From Stentor roeselii (taxonomy: Eukaryota > Ciliophora > Heterotrichea > Heterotrichida > Stentoridae): a DNA stretch of 64,000 nucleotides. The DNA lies in contig RSEH01000152.1 in the NCBI GenBank assembly GCA_006503475.1, positions 51,571 to 115,570 of the forward strand, written 5' to 3'. Below are positions 9,979 to 19,283 of this stretch, in pieces; within the stretch, counting starts at the first letter, position 1; the number at the start of each line of letters is the position of its first letter. The position numbers and the translations under genes are program-made. The notes beneath the pieces were generated by a model. The model was given only the letters and a program-made list of their open reading frames with translations. It did no database searches and was not told the origin of the DNA.

Positions 9979-12465
9979 TTAGGGAACTAGCTTTAAAGAA
10001 GAGGCATATTCTTGAAGACTTGATAGATTTGGAGAAATAACTTGGTTGGTTTTAATGAAATCTATTATTTTCGTCATTTCATCACTGACCATTTTTTGAA
10101 GTCCTGATATTTTAGTATCGAAAATTGATTTTACAGCGTTTTGGGCATCGTCTAAGCCTTTTTTCTGCTTGTCTTGTAGATATTCAAGTTCTCTTTTATA
10201 TAATGTTAGCATTGCTTGAGTTTCTCTTTCATTTGCGTCCATGTCTATTAAAATTTCATCAAGTTTAGAAAGAATGCCCATAGTTTCCACTCTGTTAGTC
10301 ATGTCATTTAAAATATTTTTACTTTCACCGAATCTTCTTTCTTTGTCATGCTCTTTCATTACACTTCTTAACATCATTCCAAATTTTGAATGATTTTCCA
10401 AAATATCCTTTACCCTTTCCTTCATTTCTTCAACTATCATTGAAGCGATATCAGCTTTTTCCTCTATTATTGTGATTTGTTCATAATATTCTTTTATCTC
10501 TGAATTGATATTTTCCTTGTAAGAATCAAAAGTCTTTGAAAGTTCTAAAAAATTCTGTTTATTTGAATCGATCTTAGCTAAAATTTCAGGAATTTCTTCG
10601 ATTTTCACGAAATTTTTTGAGAAAATTTGAAGTTTTTTAGAGGTTTTTGAATGAAGATGAGAAATTTCTTCTTGAATTGATTGGATGTAAAATGTTACCA
10701 TGTGTTCTCGACTTACTTTTTCATTTGCAACTTTTACTTCAATCTGTGCTTCAAGTCCCGCAATGATTTCACTGTAGAAGTCTTTATCAGCTCTTATTTC
10801 TTGTAAGTCCTCCTGCAACTCATTACAAAGCCCTACTAAACTTGTAAGGTCATTATAAGAGTTTTCATCGATTTTCATAACTTTTTCATCAAGTTTCACT
10901 AAATTTTCCTGAAAAAACAAAAAATTTTTTTCTGATTCTTTCAAAATTTTTTCCAGATTTTCGTTAGTTTCTTCTGATAATTCTTTAAGTTTAGCTGAGA
11001 TTTTTTCTTGATTTTGAGAGTAAGATTTGAACCTGTTTAAAGAATCCTGTTGAATTTTTGAGAAAATTTGAAGAAACTGTTCTTTGAGTTCTTGTAACTT
11101 TGCATCAGTTTCTCTAGGAATGGCTGTTTTATACTTTTTCATATTAGAGGAGATTTTTTGGTTGACTTTCTGAATCTCACTTTCAACGAACCGACTTAAC
11201 AAGTCACATTTTTCTGAGATAGAAGCCCTTATATCCCCAGTGGTTATTTTAAAGTTACTTGCAAGTTCATTCACCTCGTTTTGAAGACGAGTCATTTCCT
11301 CAAAAATTCCTTTATTAGTCACTTTTATCATATTTTGCAACTCGTGCTCTGAATGGACTCGAGTTTGAATTTCTGCTAAAATCGTAGAAGAAATCGTTTC
11401 AAGACTTGTTTTTTGCATGTTTTCAAGAGAATTAAAAGATTTTTGCAGTTTTGATTCAAGGTCTAAAATCTGAGAATTACTTGAAAAAATCAGGTCTTTT
11501 ATTTCTTTTTTTTCAGTTTGGAGAATTGTTAGAAAAGTCTTCTGAAAGTCTTCCATTTCGTGTTTTTGAAGTAAAAGGTGAGAGTCGAGCTTTTGGAGAT
11601 TTTTTTGTAGTGAAAGTAATTCTGATGAAAATTTTTCGTTTAACTTGTTTGATTGAAGCTCTATTAGATGTTTTAAGTCGATTGTGTTTTGTTGACGTGT
11701 TTCTTGCTCGTCTAATAACTTTTTTACCATTGTTTCTGAAGATTTACTCAGTGAGGAGGAAAGAGAATTGTTTAGATGTGATATGTAAGACTCAATGTCT
11801 TGACGCAGGGAATGGGTTGATTGGGAAAGTTTCTGGATTTTTATGGATTCTGATTCGATTGATGACTTTAGAGTGGAAAAAGTGGACTCGATAGAATTGA
11901 GTTTATCATCGATTCCTTCTATATTTTCAGTTATTACTCTCACTTTTCCAGGTTTCACAGATTTTTTTTTCAGATCCTCTACTTTCCGTTCAGTTGCCTC
12001 AACAGTTTTACCAAGTCTCACTACTTCTTCAAATAAAACTTTGTTTTTTTTACTTGATTTTTCTTTGAAAGTACTTTCTTGACTTAGTTGCTGAGTCAAA
12101 GTTTCTTTTAACTCCAAAAAATCCTGTGAAATTTGTTTACTTATCTGAAGATCAGTAAAAATACCAGCAATTTTCTGCTCAATGATCAGAAAATTATTGA
12201 ATATTTCTTGTTTTTCTAATTCATTCTGACTAAAGACCGAAATTTTCGATTCCAACTTTTGAAACTGTTCAAAAATATACTGATTAAGCCTATCCTGTTC
12301 AAGAAATTTATCTTCAAAGCTAGAATAAGGCTGAATTTTAAACCTTTTCCTAACAAGTTCATCAGATTCCCTGAAATTTCTATCCCCAGAGGAGACTCTT
12401 TTCTGTGAAAAGTCTCTTCTAAAAGCGAAAGAATGGTTACGTCCAATAGGTTTAGGAGTTGACAT
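9979..12465 (-). CDS. Long coiled-coil protein of unknown function
   Basis: The 828-residue product is almost entirely predicted coiled coil after a 55-residue basic head (MSTPKPIGRNHSFAFRRDF). The bulk is rich in E, K, Q, L and S with heptad-like spacing and no enzymatic motif; the last 15 residues are less charged. Such proteins in ciliates are often cytoskeletal, basal-body or cortical fibre components, but nothing in the sequence decides this. It lies on the same strand as SIN3, ending 76 bp before SIN3 starts. The minus strand frame is uninterrupted. Confidence 0.75.
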   Translation of the reverse strand: MSTPKPIGRNHSFAFRRDFSQKRVSSGDRNFRESDELVRKRFKIQPYSSFEDKFLEQDRLNQYIFEQFQKLESKISVFSQNELEKQEIFNNFLIIEQKIAGIFTDLQISKQISQDFLELKETLTQQLSQESTFKEKSSKKNKVLFEEVVRLGKTVEATERKVEDLKKKSVKPGKVRVITENIEGIDDKLNSIESTFSTLKSSIESESIKIQKLSQSTHSLRQDIESYISHLNNSLSSSLSKSSETMVKKLLDEQETRQQNTIDLKHLIELQSNKLNEKFSSELLSLQKNLQKLDSHLLLQKHEMEDFQKTFLTILQTEKKEIKDLIFSSNSQILDLESKLQKSFNSLENMQKTSLETISSTILAEIQTRVHSEHELQNMIKVTNKGIFEEMTRLQNEVNELASNFKITTGDIRASISEKCDLLSRFVESEIQKVNQKISSNMKKYKTAIPRETDAKLQELKEQFLQIFSKIQQDSLNRFKSYSQNQEKISAKLKELSEETNENLEKILKESEKNFLFFQENLVKLDEKVMKIDENSYNDLTSLVGLCNELQEDLQEIRADKDFYSEIIAGLEAQIEVKVANEKVSREHMVTFYIQSIQEEISHLHSKTSKKLQIFSKNFVKIEEIPEILAKIDSNKQNFLELSKTFDSYKENINSEIKEYYEQITIIEEKADIASMIVEEMKERVKDILENHSKFGMMLRSVMKEHDKERRFGESKNILNDMTNRVETMGILSKLDEILIDMDANERETQAMLTLYKRELEYLQDKQKKGLDDAQNAVKSIFDTKISGLQKMVSDEMTKIIDFIKTNQVISPNLSSLQEYASSLKLVP

Positions 12466-12701
12466 TATACTTAAAATCTTTAAATACCCCGAAAAAGCCT
12501 ATCCATGAAAACATCAAGATTATCCTTACCTAATCTCATTCCATTATCCATCTCCAATATGGTTATAATAATAAAATGATGATAAAGTCACTACCACTGA
12601 AAAGTGATGTCAATATGCTTATCTGAACTAACTTATAATCCTCTCCCTTCCCTAAAAATTCTCATCTCTAAGTCATCCTCTTCAAGTCTTATAAATAAGA
12701 A

Positions 12702-12992
12702 ATGGCCACTCCCGATGAAATTAAAGCTATTCTAAGAGATGATCGCAAACTTCACGAAGTCGCCAAAGCCGCCTTTGACGCTGTTGACTCAGATCATTCA
12801 GGCTTTATCGATGAACCCGAACTGAAAACTGTGATGAGTAGCGTCGCTCAAGATATAGGAATGGAACAGCCTAGTGATAGTGATGTCAGGGATGTGCTTC
12901 GAGAACTCGACACTAATAGAGATGGAAGGATCAGCTTAGAAGAATTCAAGGTACTTATTAGACAAGTGTTGGAATTGATGGCTAGCCAATAA
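12702..12992 (+). CDS. Small two-EF-hand calcium-binding protein
   Basis: The 96-residue protein has two canonical EF-hand loops: residues 29-40 (DSDHSGFIDEPE) and 70-81 (DTNRDGRISLEE). Both have Asp at position 1, Gly at 6, a hydrophobic residue at 8 and Glu at 12. The length and two-hand layout resemble S100/calbindin-type or half-calmodulin proteins, with no signal peptide or membrane segment. It should bind two Ca2+ and act as a sensor or buffer in the cytosol. Contractile ciliates such as Stentor use EF-hand proteins of the centrin/spasmin group for contraction, but those have four hands, so assignment to that system would be speculative. Confidence 0.9.
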   Translation: MATPDEIKAILRDDRKLHEVAKAAFDAVDSDHSGFIDEPELKTVMSSVAQDIGMEQPSDSDVRDVLRELDTNRDGRISLEEFKVLIRQVLELMASQ

Positions 12993-13406
12993 TTTAGTTA
13001 ATCTTATAGGTAACTTTAGAAGATTTAAATATTTCTTAGAAGTTTATGGGATTTTTGAGGGCGAAAAGAATGTTTTGGATTTTTTTGGATTTGATTTTTA
13101 TCTTTTTTGAGTATTTGGGTAATTATGAAAGTTTTTCTTAGGATTTATTTCTAGTTGAATGGGAAGAAAGGATATTTAATGGTATCTTCTTGAGAATTTT
13201 TTTATTCGTGTTCATTTTTGGATAGATAAAAACAGTGATACCAAATTTTCTAATTAAACTACACCCATATGCCTAAAACTTCTACAAACAATAGAAAAAC
13301 CAACCTTATGAAAAATTCAATTCTCCATATTAAATATACCGAAAAATTAAAGCCGCATGTCATTAAACCTCATTAAAAGTAAACCTTCTGAAACAATAAT
13401 AAAATA
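12993..13406. other. Intergenic, no gene seen
   Basis: A 414-bp AT-rich spacer between the EF-hand gene and the next plus-strand gene. No open frame, repeat or RNA-like structure stood out. Confidence 0.6.
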
Positions 13407-13826
13407 ATGAACTCTTTTAAAAAATCAGAAAAACCGTCACATAAGCTATACTCAAGTTCAAACAGTAAAAAAGAATTTCTAACGAACAAGGAATTCGCAT
13501 TAGATCTATCAGTTGACAGTTTTGACCCGAACCCTTCCTTCAGCGAGTTGCAAAACTCTTTTTTTTCTCGAGATTCTAGCAAAGTAGACAAAGAAATCAT
13601 TGAACAACTGAAAGAATTCGAGAAGCCAGTTGAAAAGAAGAGCAAGTCAGTGCTGGTGACGGAGGATAATAAAAATGTAAAGAAAAATAAAGAAGAAGAA
13701 ACGAATTTTACAACAAAACAACCTTGCCTTAGGCTTGAAAGAGAAGAATTTAAAAGACAGTGGCTGTGTCAAAGCTGCATAGTGACCGAATCAGACTCCG
13801 TAAAGCGTTCCTGCTCGATTTTTTAG
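13407..13826 (+). CDS. Small charged protein with possible CaaX C terminus
   Basis: The 139-residue product is rich in S, K and E and appears disordered, with no recognised domain. It ends in ...SVKRSCSIF, a Cys-aliphatic-type CaaX box preceded by basic residues, so prenylation and membrane attachment are plausible. Two further cysteines lie in WLCQSC. The start ATG at 13407 is in a typical A-rich context. Function unknown. Confidence 0.6.
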   Translation: MNSFKKSEKPSHKLYSSSNSKKEFLTNKEFALDLSVDSFDPNPSFSELQNSFFSRDSSKVDKEIIEQLKEFEKPVEKKSKSVLVTEDNKNVKKNKEEETNFTTKQPCLRLEREEFKRQWLCQSCIVTESDSVKRSCSIF

Positions 13827-13893
13827 CCTATTCTAACAATAAAATCATGTACTTTCACCTAAAACCTCCTAAAAACATTATTAAAACATCTTA

Positions 13894-15369
13894 CTAATAC
13901 CCTCGAGGATTCTTCGTATTTTTCCACAATATCTGCGCACTAAGTTCCCCATCAAAACTTTCCACCTGTTGATCCACCCACTTTTTTCCCCCTCCCAAGA
14001 CCTGACTTTCTAAATTCTTCATCTTGCTATGCCTTGCTCCTAAAGGTGTGAAATTTCTTTGAACTTCATGAGAATTATGCCAATTAACACCTGCAACATC
14101 AGCATAATTATTTTTCCTTCCAACATTTTCCACTTTTTTCTCAACTTGTATTCCTTTCGCTGCAAAGACTCTTCTAACACGTGCCAAGTCCTGAGGATTA
14201 CTCGTCCTAAGCCTGAGCTTTCCAGTTCCTCTGCATTTTCCAGTGAAATTATCGATATCCAAAGCGAGACTTACAAGATGAACACCTCCGCATAAGTCTT
14301 TCACGTCAGCAGCTGCGACTTCAGCAGGGACTGCGAAAAGGTCCAGGTCGACGACTTCTGCATTGGCAGAAGGACCTGAAGGGCGATAAGAAGCGAAACT
14401 TGTGGAAAGTTCTTCTTGTTTTCGCTGTCCACTTGATGTAAAGTCTTGAAATCTCGGCTTTTCTTGGATGTTTGGAGTTCGTGCACGAGTTGAACGTCTT
14501 GGAGAGTCTCCGATGTCGATTTGAGATGATAACATTCGAGTGGCTTGACCACGTGGGTCGTAGTCGGATTTGTTTTGATGGCTTTTGCAAGGGTCTGAAG
14601 GGTCTGAAGGGTTTGATGGAAGCTTTGATGGACTTGCTGCCCTCCCGAATAAGTCGCTGTAGTTGTGGTTTTTTCTTCGGGCGTCATCATTTTCAGCGAC
14701 TGCTTCAGGCCTACGAAACTCATGAACTTGTCTATTTTGAAAAACATCAGAGGACAAATTTTCACTTTTTCTCATATTCGGGTTATAAACAGGTGGTTTC
14801 GAGGGTTCTTTCCTTACTTCTCTAGCCGGTCTTTCATAATTATTCGAGTCAAATATCGAAACCTGATCACCGAGTCTTCTATCCTTCGCAGTCAAATAAA
14901 TATCCTGATCCTGGAGCACTCTTTCCTCTCTTTTCGGCGAGAACCCATCATTAAATTCATTTTGTTTCCTATCAAAAGCTGACTGTTGCTTATATTTCGG
15001 AATAAACTCTGCAGGAACTCCAAGATTCGAGTCAACTGACTTCTTATAAAAGCTGCTCCGATCATTACCCAGCAAATATTTCGTATTATTATCTTGACCT
15101 GTGCGCTTTCCCGCTGGTGACAAATTAGAAGACGGTCTTGCCTTACAAGACTCACTTGAAATATCTTCAACATAATCAGAGCCCAGGCAAATGTTGGTCC
15201 TGTTGTACTTTTCTCTTGCGTAAGTCATTGGTTTGGGCTGGTACCGCTCAGGGGTGAAAATGTGAGATTCCGTCTGAGGTATTTCACGAGGACGTGAAGA
15301 CGACGAAGGACTCGCTGAAAAAATATTCGACTGACTTTGGGCCAAGCTGCGAATTCTTGCCTCGGACAT
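13894..15369 (-). CDS. Disordered protein with short conserved SxIF-type motifs
   Basis: The 491-residue product is rich in S, R, P, N and K and mostly disordered. Short hydrophobic motifs recur in the linker regions (QSNIFSAS, ESHIFTPE, QVSIFDSN, YSDLFGRA), which may be repeated docking peptides. The region around residues 345-405 (EVVDLDLFAVPAEVAAADVK and following) looks folded. A small run of SDPSDP-type repeats lies near residue 255. I do not recognise a family. It is first in a minus-strand run of three genes with short gaps. Confidence 0.7.
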   Translation of the reverse strand: MSEARIRSLAQSQSNIFSASPSSSSRPREIPQTESHIFTPERYQPKPMTYAREKYNRTNICLGSDYVEDISSESCKARPSSNLSPAGKRTGQDNNTKYLLGNDRSSFYKKSVDSNLGVPAEFIPKYKQQSAFDRKQNEFNDGFSPKREERVLQDQDIYLTAKDRRLGDQVSIFDSNNYERPAREVRKEPSKPPVYNPNMRKSENLSSDVFQNRQVHEFRRPEAVAENDDARRKNHNYSDLFGRAASPSKLPSNPSDPSDPCKSHQNKSDYDPRGQATRMLSSQIDIGDSPRRSTRARTPNIQEKPRFQDFTSSGQRKQEELSTSFASYRPSGPSANAEVVDLDLFAVPAEVAAADVKDLCGGVHLVSLALDIDNFTGKCRGTGKLRLRTSNPQDLARVRRVFAAKGIQVEKKVENVGRKNNYADVAGVNWHNSHEVQRNFTPLGARHSKMKNLESQVLGGGKKWVDQQVESFDGELSAQILWKNTKNPRGY

Positions 15370-15412
15370 TTATTCAAATGTTTAAGAAATTAAAATCTTA
15401 TTGAGTTTTTTT

Positions 15413-16276
15413 TTAGTTTGACCAGTCGTTCCAGTTGTTTTTTAAAGTTTTCATTTCTTTTTGTAAGTCTTTTAATATCTTGTCTGTTTCTAGTCCTAAT
15501 GGGCAGGAACCTTCGGAATAGTCACTTTTGAAAATCGAGTCTTGATCTTGATCGAGAAGGTTTAAAATACGAACGTTTTTAGAAGTGTCTTTTGGCTCGA
15601 TTATCCAACGGTAGGCTTGAAGAAGAACTGAGGGCCCCAGGTATTTTTCACGGCTCCACCAGAAGTTTGGATTTGAGGCGTTGCAGGAACCGCAGAGGTT
15701 GCAGCGAAGGGTTTTTTTTAGCGATTCAGAGGGTTGGATGGGGTTTGGTTGGGGTTCTTTGGTTTGGAGAGATTTTAGAGGTTTATTGGATATTAGCCAT
15801 GGTTGTACTTGCTCGAGACTTGTGTACAGATCTGAAATATCAACTACTAAATCATGAACCACACGATACCCAGTCAATGGTTTAATAGTCATTTGACAAC
15901 TCGGCGTAGTCGGAGCAATACAAGCTAATGTATTCCGTCCATTAATATTCATCGAGCAAATGCCACAAGACCCATCTCTACAATTCTGTCTAAAAGCAAG
16001 CGAACTATCAATATTTTCTCTTATAAAGTTAAGCAAATCAATCACAGAAGGCCCAATATCCTTACTAAAATCAATCCAATAAACCGAGGTATAATCAGTA
16101 TCAGCAGTCAAACTTGCCTCATTAAACCTTTCAACTAAAACCGGTAAAGTTTTTTCCTTATCAGCATTTTCAGGGAGTTCCAAGAAATGTTTTTCAGTTT
16201 TGAGAATTTTTCTAAAAAACAAGGACTCTTTGAGAATAGGTTTGATATACTTTCTTGCAATTTTAAAAGAAATCAT
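15413..16276 (-). CDS. SDHB: Succinate dehydrogenase iron-sulfur subunit, [3Fe-4S] ligands missing
   Basis: The 287-residue product starts with a basic, amphipathic mitochondrial-type presequence. The [2Fe-2S] ferredoxin domain has C99, C104, C107 and C119 (CRDGSCGIC...TLAC). The C-terminal domain keeps CNLCGSC (C192, C195, C198) and C258, which correspond to the four [4Fe-4S] ligands. At the three positions that bind [3Fe-4S] in ordinary SDHB it has N202, I248 and S254, so all three cysteines are absent. The Trp pair of the quinone site (FWW) is retained. SDHB passes electrons from succinate oxidation to ubiquinone in complex II. No frame disturbance or intron explains the substitutions. Identity is sure; the redox consequence is inference. 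Confidence 0.93.
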   Translation of the reverse strand: MISFKIARKYIKPILKESLFFRKILKTEKHFLELPENADKEKTLPVLVERFNEASLTADTDYTSVYWIDFSKDIGPSVIDLLNFIRENIDSSLAFRQNCRDGSCGICSMNINGRNTLACIAPTTPSCQMTIKPLTGYRVVHDLVVDISDLYTSLEQVQPWLISNKPLKSLQTKEPQPNPIQPSESLKKTLRCNLCGSCNASNPNFWWSREKYLGPSVLLQAYRWIIEPKDTSKNVRILNLLDQDQDSIFKSDYSEGSCPLGLETDKILKDLQKEMKTLKNNWNDWSN

Positions 16277-16336
16277 TATTTAAAGACCTAACTTGATGAA
16301 ACTATTGAAATATTGAAAACATTGAAAAATGATCTA

Positions 16337-18457
16337 CTACTTAATAACCTTCCACTGCATAATAGTCTGGTCATACCCTCCAGCACTGAAAAGGTACTCA
16401 TCATTCGAGTTCCACTTGACATTAGTGACATGCTCACTATGCCCCTTGAAGCTCTTCCCTTTAGCCCCTTCACAATTAGGAAATCTAAAAAGTACCACAT
16501 TTCCCCAGTCATTCCCAACAGCGACCAAATCCAAAGCTTTATTACGATCAACAGTATTAACATGTGTCATATCGATAACTCCTTCATAAATCCCTTGCAC
16601 AGGCCACCCAAGTTTCGCAGTCCAAGTATGCCAGACCTCATCACGTAATCCAGTAGCTCCACTTTTATTCTGTCTTCCAGACCCGACATCCCAAAACAAC
16701 AGTTCATAAGCTCCACAATTAGAATGAAGAGAATTCGAGTCCACTGACCAATCAAGTGCAATAATAAATGATGAATGTCCAGTTAACTTGCACTTAACAG
16801 TATAACTCGGCAAGTTATAAACATAGATAAAGTTATCATGAGATCCAACTGCTAAAAACTTTGAATTAGGAGAATATGACATTGACTCTATCCATTCTTT
16901 CGGTTCTTTCAGAGTTTTTATCAAGTTTAGTCCTCGTGGATTGTCAAGTATTGATACATGTCCGTCATTATGCCCGATAGCCATGTTTTGTGATTCTTTA
17001 TCAATGCAGATAGCTCGTGCCTGTTGATTCGGCGAGTTAGTCGCCATGGTACTTGCGCCTTGGCCGGCCCGCCGCTGCGGGCCGGGGACTGTTTCAAGGA
17101 CTTTCGAGTTGAGGCACTTTCTATGGACCATGTCCCAGACCTTGACGTGGTTATCATCTCCAACAGTTAAAAAGATGTTTTCCTCAGCAGGACTCATGGC
17201 AAGTCCCCAGACTTCTCCATCACAATGACTTTCCATTAAAATCCTTTTATTCCCAGCAGAGTCAATTTCATAAATAGTGCCATCTCTAAGTCCACAAAGG
17301 ACCATTTCACCTTTCATATCAATTGCCCTGGGAAATGAGTCCATTTGAATCGTTCTTTTCACTTGCAGATTTGAATCAGATATCTTCAGGGTGTTGTCTT
17401 TAGCCCCTGTTAAAACATTTTCATTAACCACGTTGATACTGTGAATACCGAACTGGTCCTTGTGGACTTGAACTGCTGCAGTCAAGCTATTTCCTGACCA
17501 TTTATAAACTTTTCCATTCAGTCCTCCAGTGAGTGCCGAATTCTGCACCCATGCGCAGCAGGTCATATTAACGACAGTCCCCGTATTGCCGAAAATTCCT
17601 TTTTTCTTAGTGAGAAGAGGTTTATTCACATCGAAGTTCCAAATTTCCACATGTTTCACCCCAGCAGTGCAGAAGTCAAGAGAAATTTTACTCCAGCTCA
17701 AGTCGAAAATCCTGTCAGGTCCTCCTTTTACAAGGGCAAGTTTAAGCCCTTTCGCCCAGTCCCATACTCTGACGTTGTGATCGTTGTGAAGGTCTGCAGC
17801 TGCTAAAAGTCTTCCGTCAAATGAAAAGCCGAGGCAAGTGACTGCTCTTGAATCGCGGTCTTGACGGAATTCGTTTATTGACCTGTCTGGGTTCGTTGTT
17901 TGCCAAATGCAGATCTTTGGATTTTTTCCTACTTCGCCAGTTGCTATTGTTTTTAGGTCTGGGTGGAGAGCCAGCGATGTGATGTCGTCGGTGTGGCCGA
18001 TGTCACGATCGGCAGGACCTCCGCCGTAGATCTTTTGAGTGTTGAACTTTTTGTTTAGGACTACACCCAGGGCTGCTGTCATGTAGACTACTTCGTCTGG
18101 GTTTTCAGTGTAATATAGGTTCTGTCGAGAGTCGAAACAACGGTAACCGTAAACGTATTCCAACTCAATATTTGCTTTAGGAGGTTCTTTCACAAGTGGT
18201 GGGGGGTTCGTAGGAGGTTTCAAAGCACCAAGCCAAGGTTTAATAGCCAACATCTGATCACCTTCACTCGGTTTTTCAATAGTAAAAAATTGTCCATGTT
18301 TCTCCTCCTCTTTCTGTTTTTCCACATGATGAGATTTCCCCTTCTGACTATTTCTCTTCATCTCTCTATCCAAGTCTTCATCAAATATCTCTTCATGCTT
18401 TTCAGGCTGCAAAGTCGGATTGATGACTCTTTGTTGATTTGAAGTTCCACATCCCAT
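16337..18457 (-). CDS. EML-type WD40 protein with predicted N-terminal acylation
   Basis: The ATG at 18457 gives 706 residues; the in-frame extension upstream begins at a non-ATG codon. The protein begins MGCGTSNQQ, a Gly2/Cys3 pattern typical of myristoylation plus palmitoylation. A charged linker of about 90 residues precedes a HELP-like motif (YGYRCFDSRQNLYY, then VVYMTAALGVVLN), followed by two WD40 propellers to the C terminus (GHTDDI, GHSSF, GHSEHV repeats). EML proteins bind tubulin and microtubules. Here the acyl anchor would put it at a membrane, perhaps between cortical microtubules and the plasma membrane, which is inference. A GC-rich palindrome occurs inside the gene at 17064-17085. 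Confidence 0.87.
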   Translation of the reverse strand: MGCGTSNQQRVINPTLQPEKHEEIFDEDLDREMKRNSQKGKSHHVEKQKEEEKHGQFFTIEKPSEGDQMLAIKPWLGALKPPTNPPPLVKEPPKANIELEYVYGYRCFDSRQNLYYTENPDEVVYMTAALGVVLNKKFNTQKIYGGGPADRDIGHTDDITSLALHPDLKTIATGEVGKNPKICIWQTTNPDRSINEFRQDRDSRAVTCLGFSFDGRLLAAADLHNDHNVRVWDWAKGLKLALVKGGPDRIFDLSWSKISLDFCTAGVKHVEIWNFDVNKPLLTKKKGIFGNTGTVVNMTCCAWVQNSALTGGLNGKVYKWSGNSLTAAVQVHKDQFGIHSINVVNENVLTGAKDNTLKISDSNLQVKRTIQMDSFPRAIDMKGEMVLCGLRDGTIYEIDSAGNKRILMESHCDGEVWGLAMSPAEENIFLTVGDDNHVKVWDMVHRKCLNSKVLETVPGPQRRAGQGASTMATNSPNQQARAICIDKESQNMAIGHNDGHVSILDNPRGLNLIKTLKEPKEWIESMSYSPNSKFLAVGSHDNFIYVYNLPSYTVKCKLTGHSSFIIALDWSVDSNSLHSNCGAYELLFWDVGSGRQNKSGATGLRDEVWHTWTAKLGWPVQGIYEGVIDMTHVNTVDRNKALDLVAVGNDWGNVVLFRFPNCEGAKGKSFKGHSEHVTNVKWNSNDEYLFSAGGYDQTIMQWKVIK
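17064..17085 (-). repeat. GC-only inverted repeat inside the EML gene
   Basis: CCGGCCCGC and GCGGGCCGG are perfect 9-bp complements around a 4-base loop, all G or C in the stem. It encodes part of a proline/arginine insert (VPGPQRRAGQGAST) between WD repeats and contrasts strongly with the AT-rich surroundings. Confidence 0.75.
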
Positions 18458-18550
18458 TAAAAATAATAAAACCAAATAAAACCCACCTTCTTAATCACAG
18501 ACAAACAAAAAGGCCTTAAAAGTAAAGATTTTTTAATGTAGAGAGAATAA

Positions 18551-19267
18551 ATGTCTGAAATTCTTGACCAAAGTGCCGACGCTCTTCTGTTGCAAAGTCT
18601 CAGTGAAAACGATTCTGGCAAAAAAGTGTATATCCAGTCAGAGGACCCTCTTGGTCTTTACAATCACGTGATCAAGCAGTTCAACGCGGCCTGCAACCGA
18701 ACAACAGACCACACCTATGAAAGTTTGCCAACTAATTGCTTTTACGGAGTTTGGATGTTGCGATGGTGGACATTGTTACGATGTGACACTTATATATTCA
18801 TGCTCATCATTTCTTTTATCGTGAACTTCGCAATCGGGTTGATCCCAATCGTCAATTTGGTCTCTTTGATGATTTGGCTCATCTGTTACTTGGTCTATGA
18901 GCGCTGCCAGCGCGCACATTGGAGAACGAACAGAAAAATCGCCTCTGACCCATTTAAGTACATGATTTACAACAATGGACTTGTTAGACAAGCGAATATG
19001 CTTAATCTTTATTATGATCTCCCTGTTTCTGGATTGTCTTCTTTCGGGATTAAAGAGTCACAGATCGAAATACTTAAGTCTAAACGAAATGGAGGCATGG
19101 TCACTGTCATGGTTTATGGAGATCGGTTTAGAAATGCATGGACTCGCTTTGGATTTTTGAGGATCGTTCATATTTTGCATATTCTTATCTGCACTCTTTC
19201 GTTAATCATTGCGAATGTCCTGATTTATCCTAAAACGCATATTGGCGAGTTCTTTCAAAGCACTTAA
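18551..19267 (+). CDS. Membrane protein, unknown family
   Basis: The 238-residue product has a soluble N terminus of about 75 residues, a strong pair of hydrophobic segments near residues 78-118 (IFMLIISFIVNFAIGLIPIV and VSLMIWLICYLVYERC) and another near 205-228. Basic residues follow the second segment. No recognised family. It lies divergent from the EML gene, with starts 94 bp apart, and 16 bp before the next plus-strand gene, so the two may share regulatory sequence. Confidence 0.7.
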   Translation: MSEILDQSADALLLQSLSENDSGKKVYIQSEDPLGLYNHVIKQFNAACNRTTDHTYESLPTNCFYGVWMLRWWTLLRCDTYIFMLIISFIVNFAIGLIPIVNLVSLMIWLICYLVYERCQRAHWRTNRKIASDPFKYMIYNNGLVRQANMLNLYYDLPVSGLSSFGIKESQIEILKSKRNGGMVTVMVYGDRFRNAWTRFGFLRIVHILHILICTLSLIIANVLIYPKTHIGEFFQST

Positions 19268-19283
19268 GTAGATTATTAGTAAG

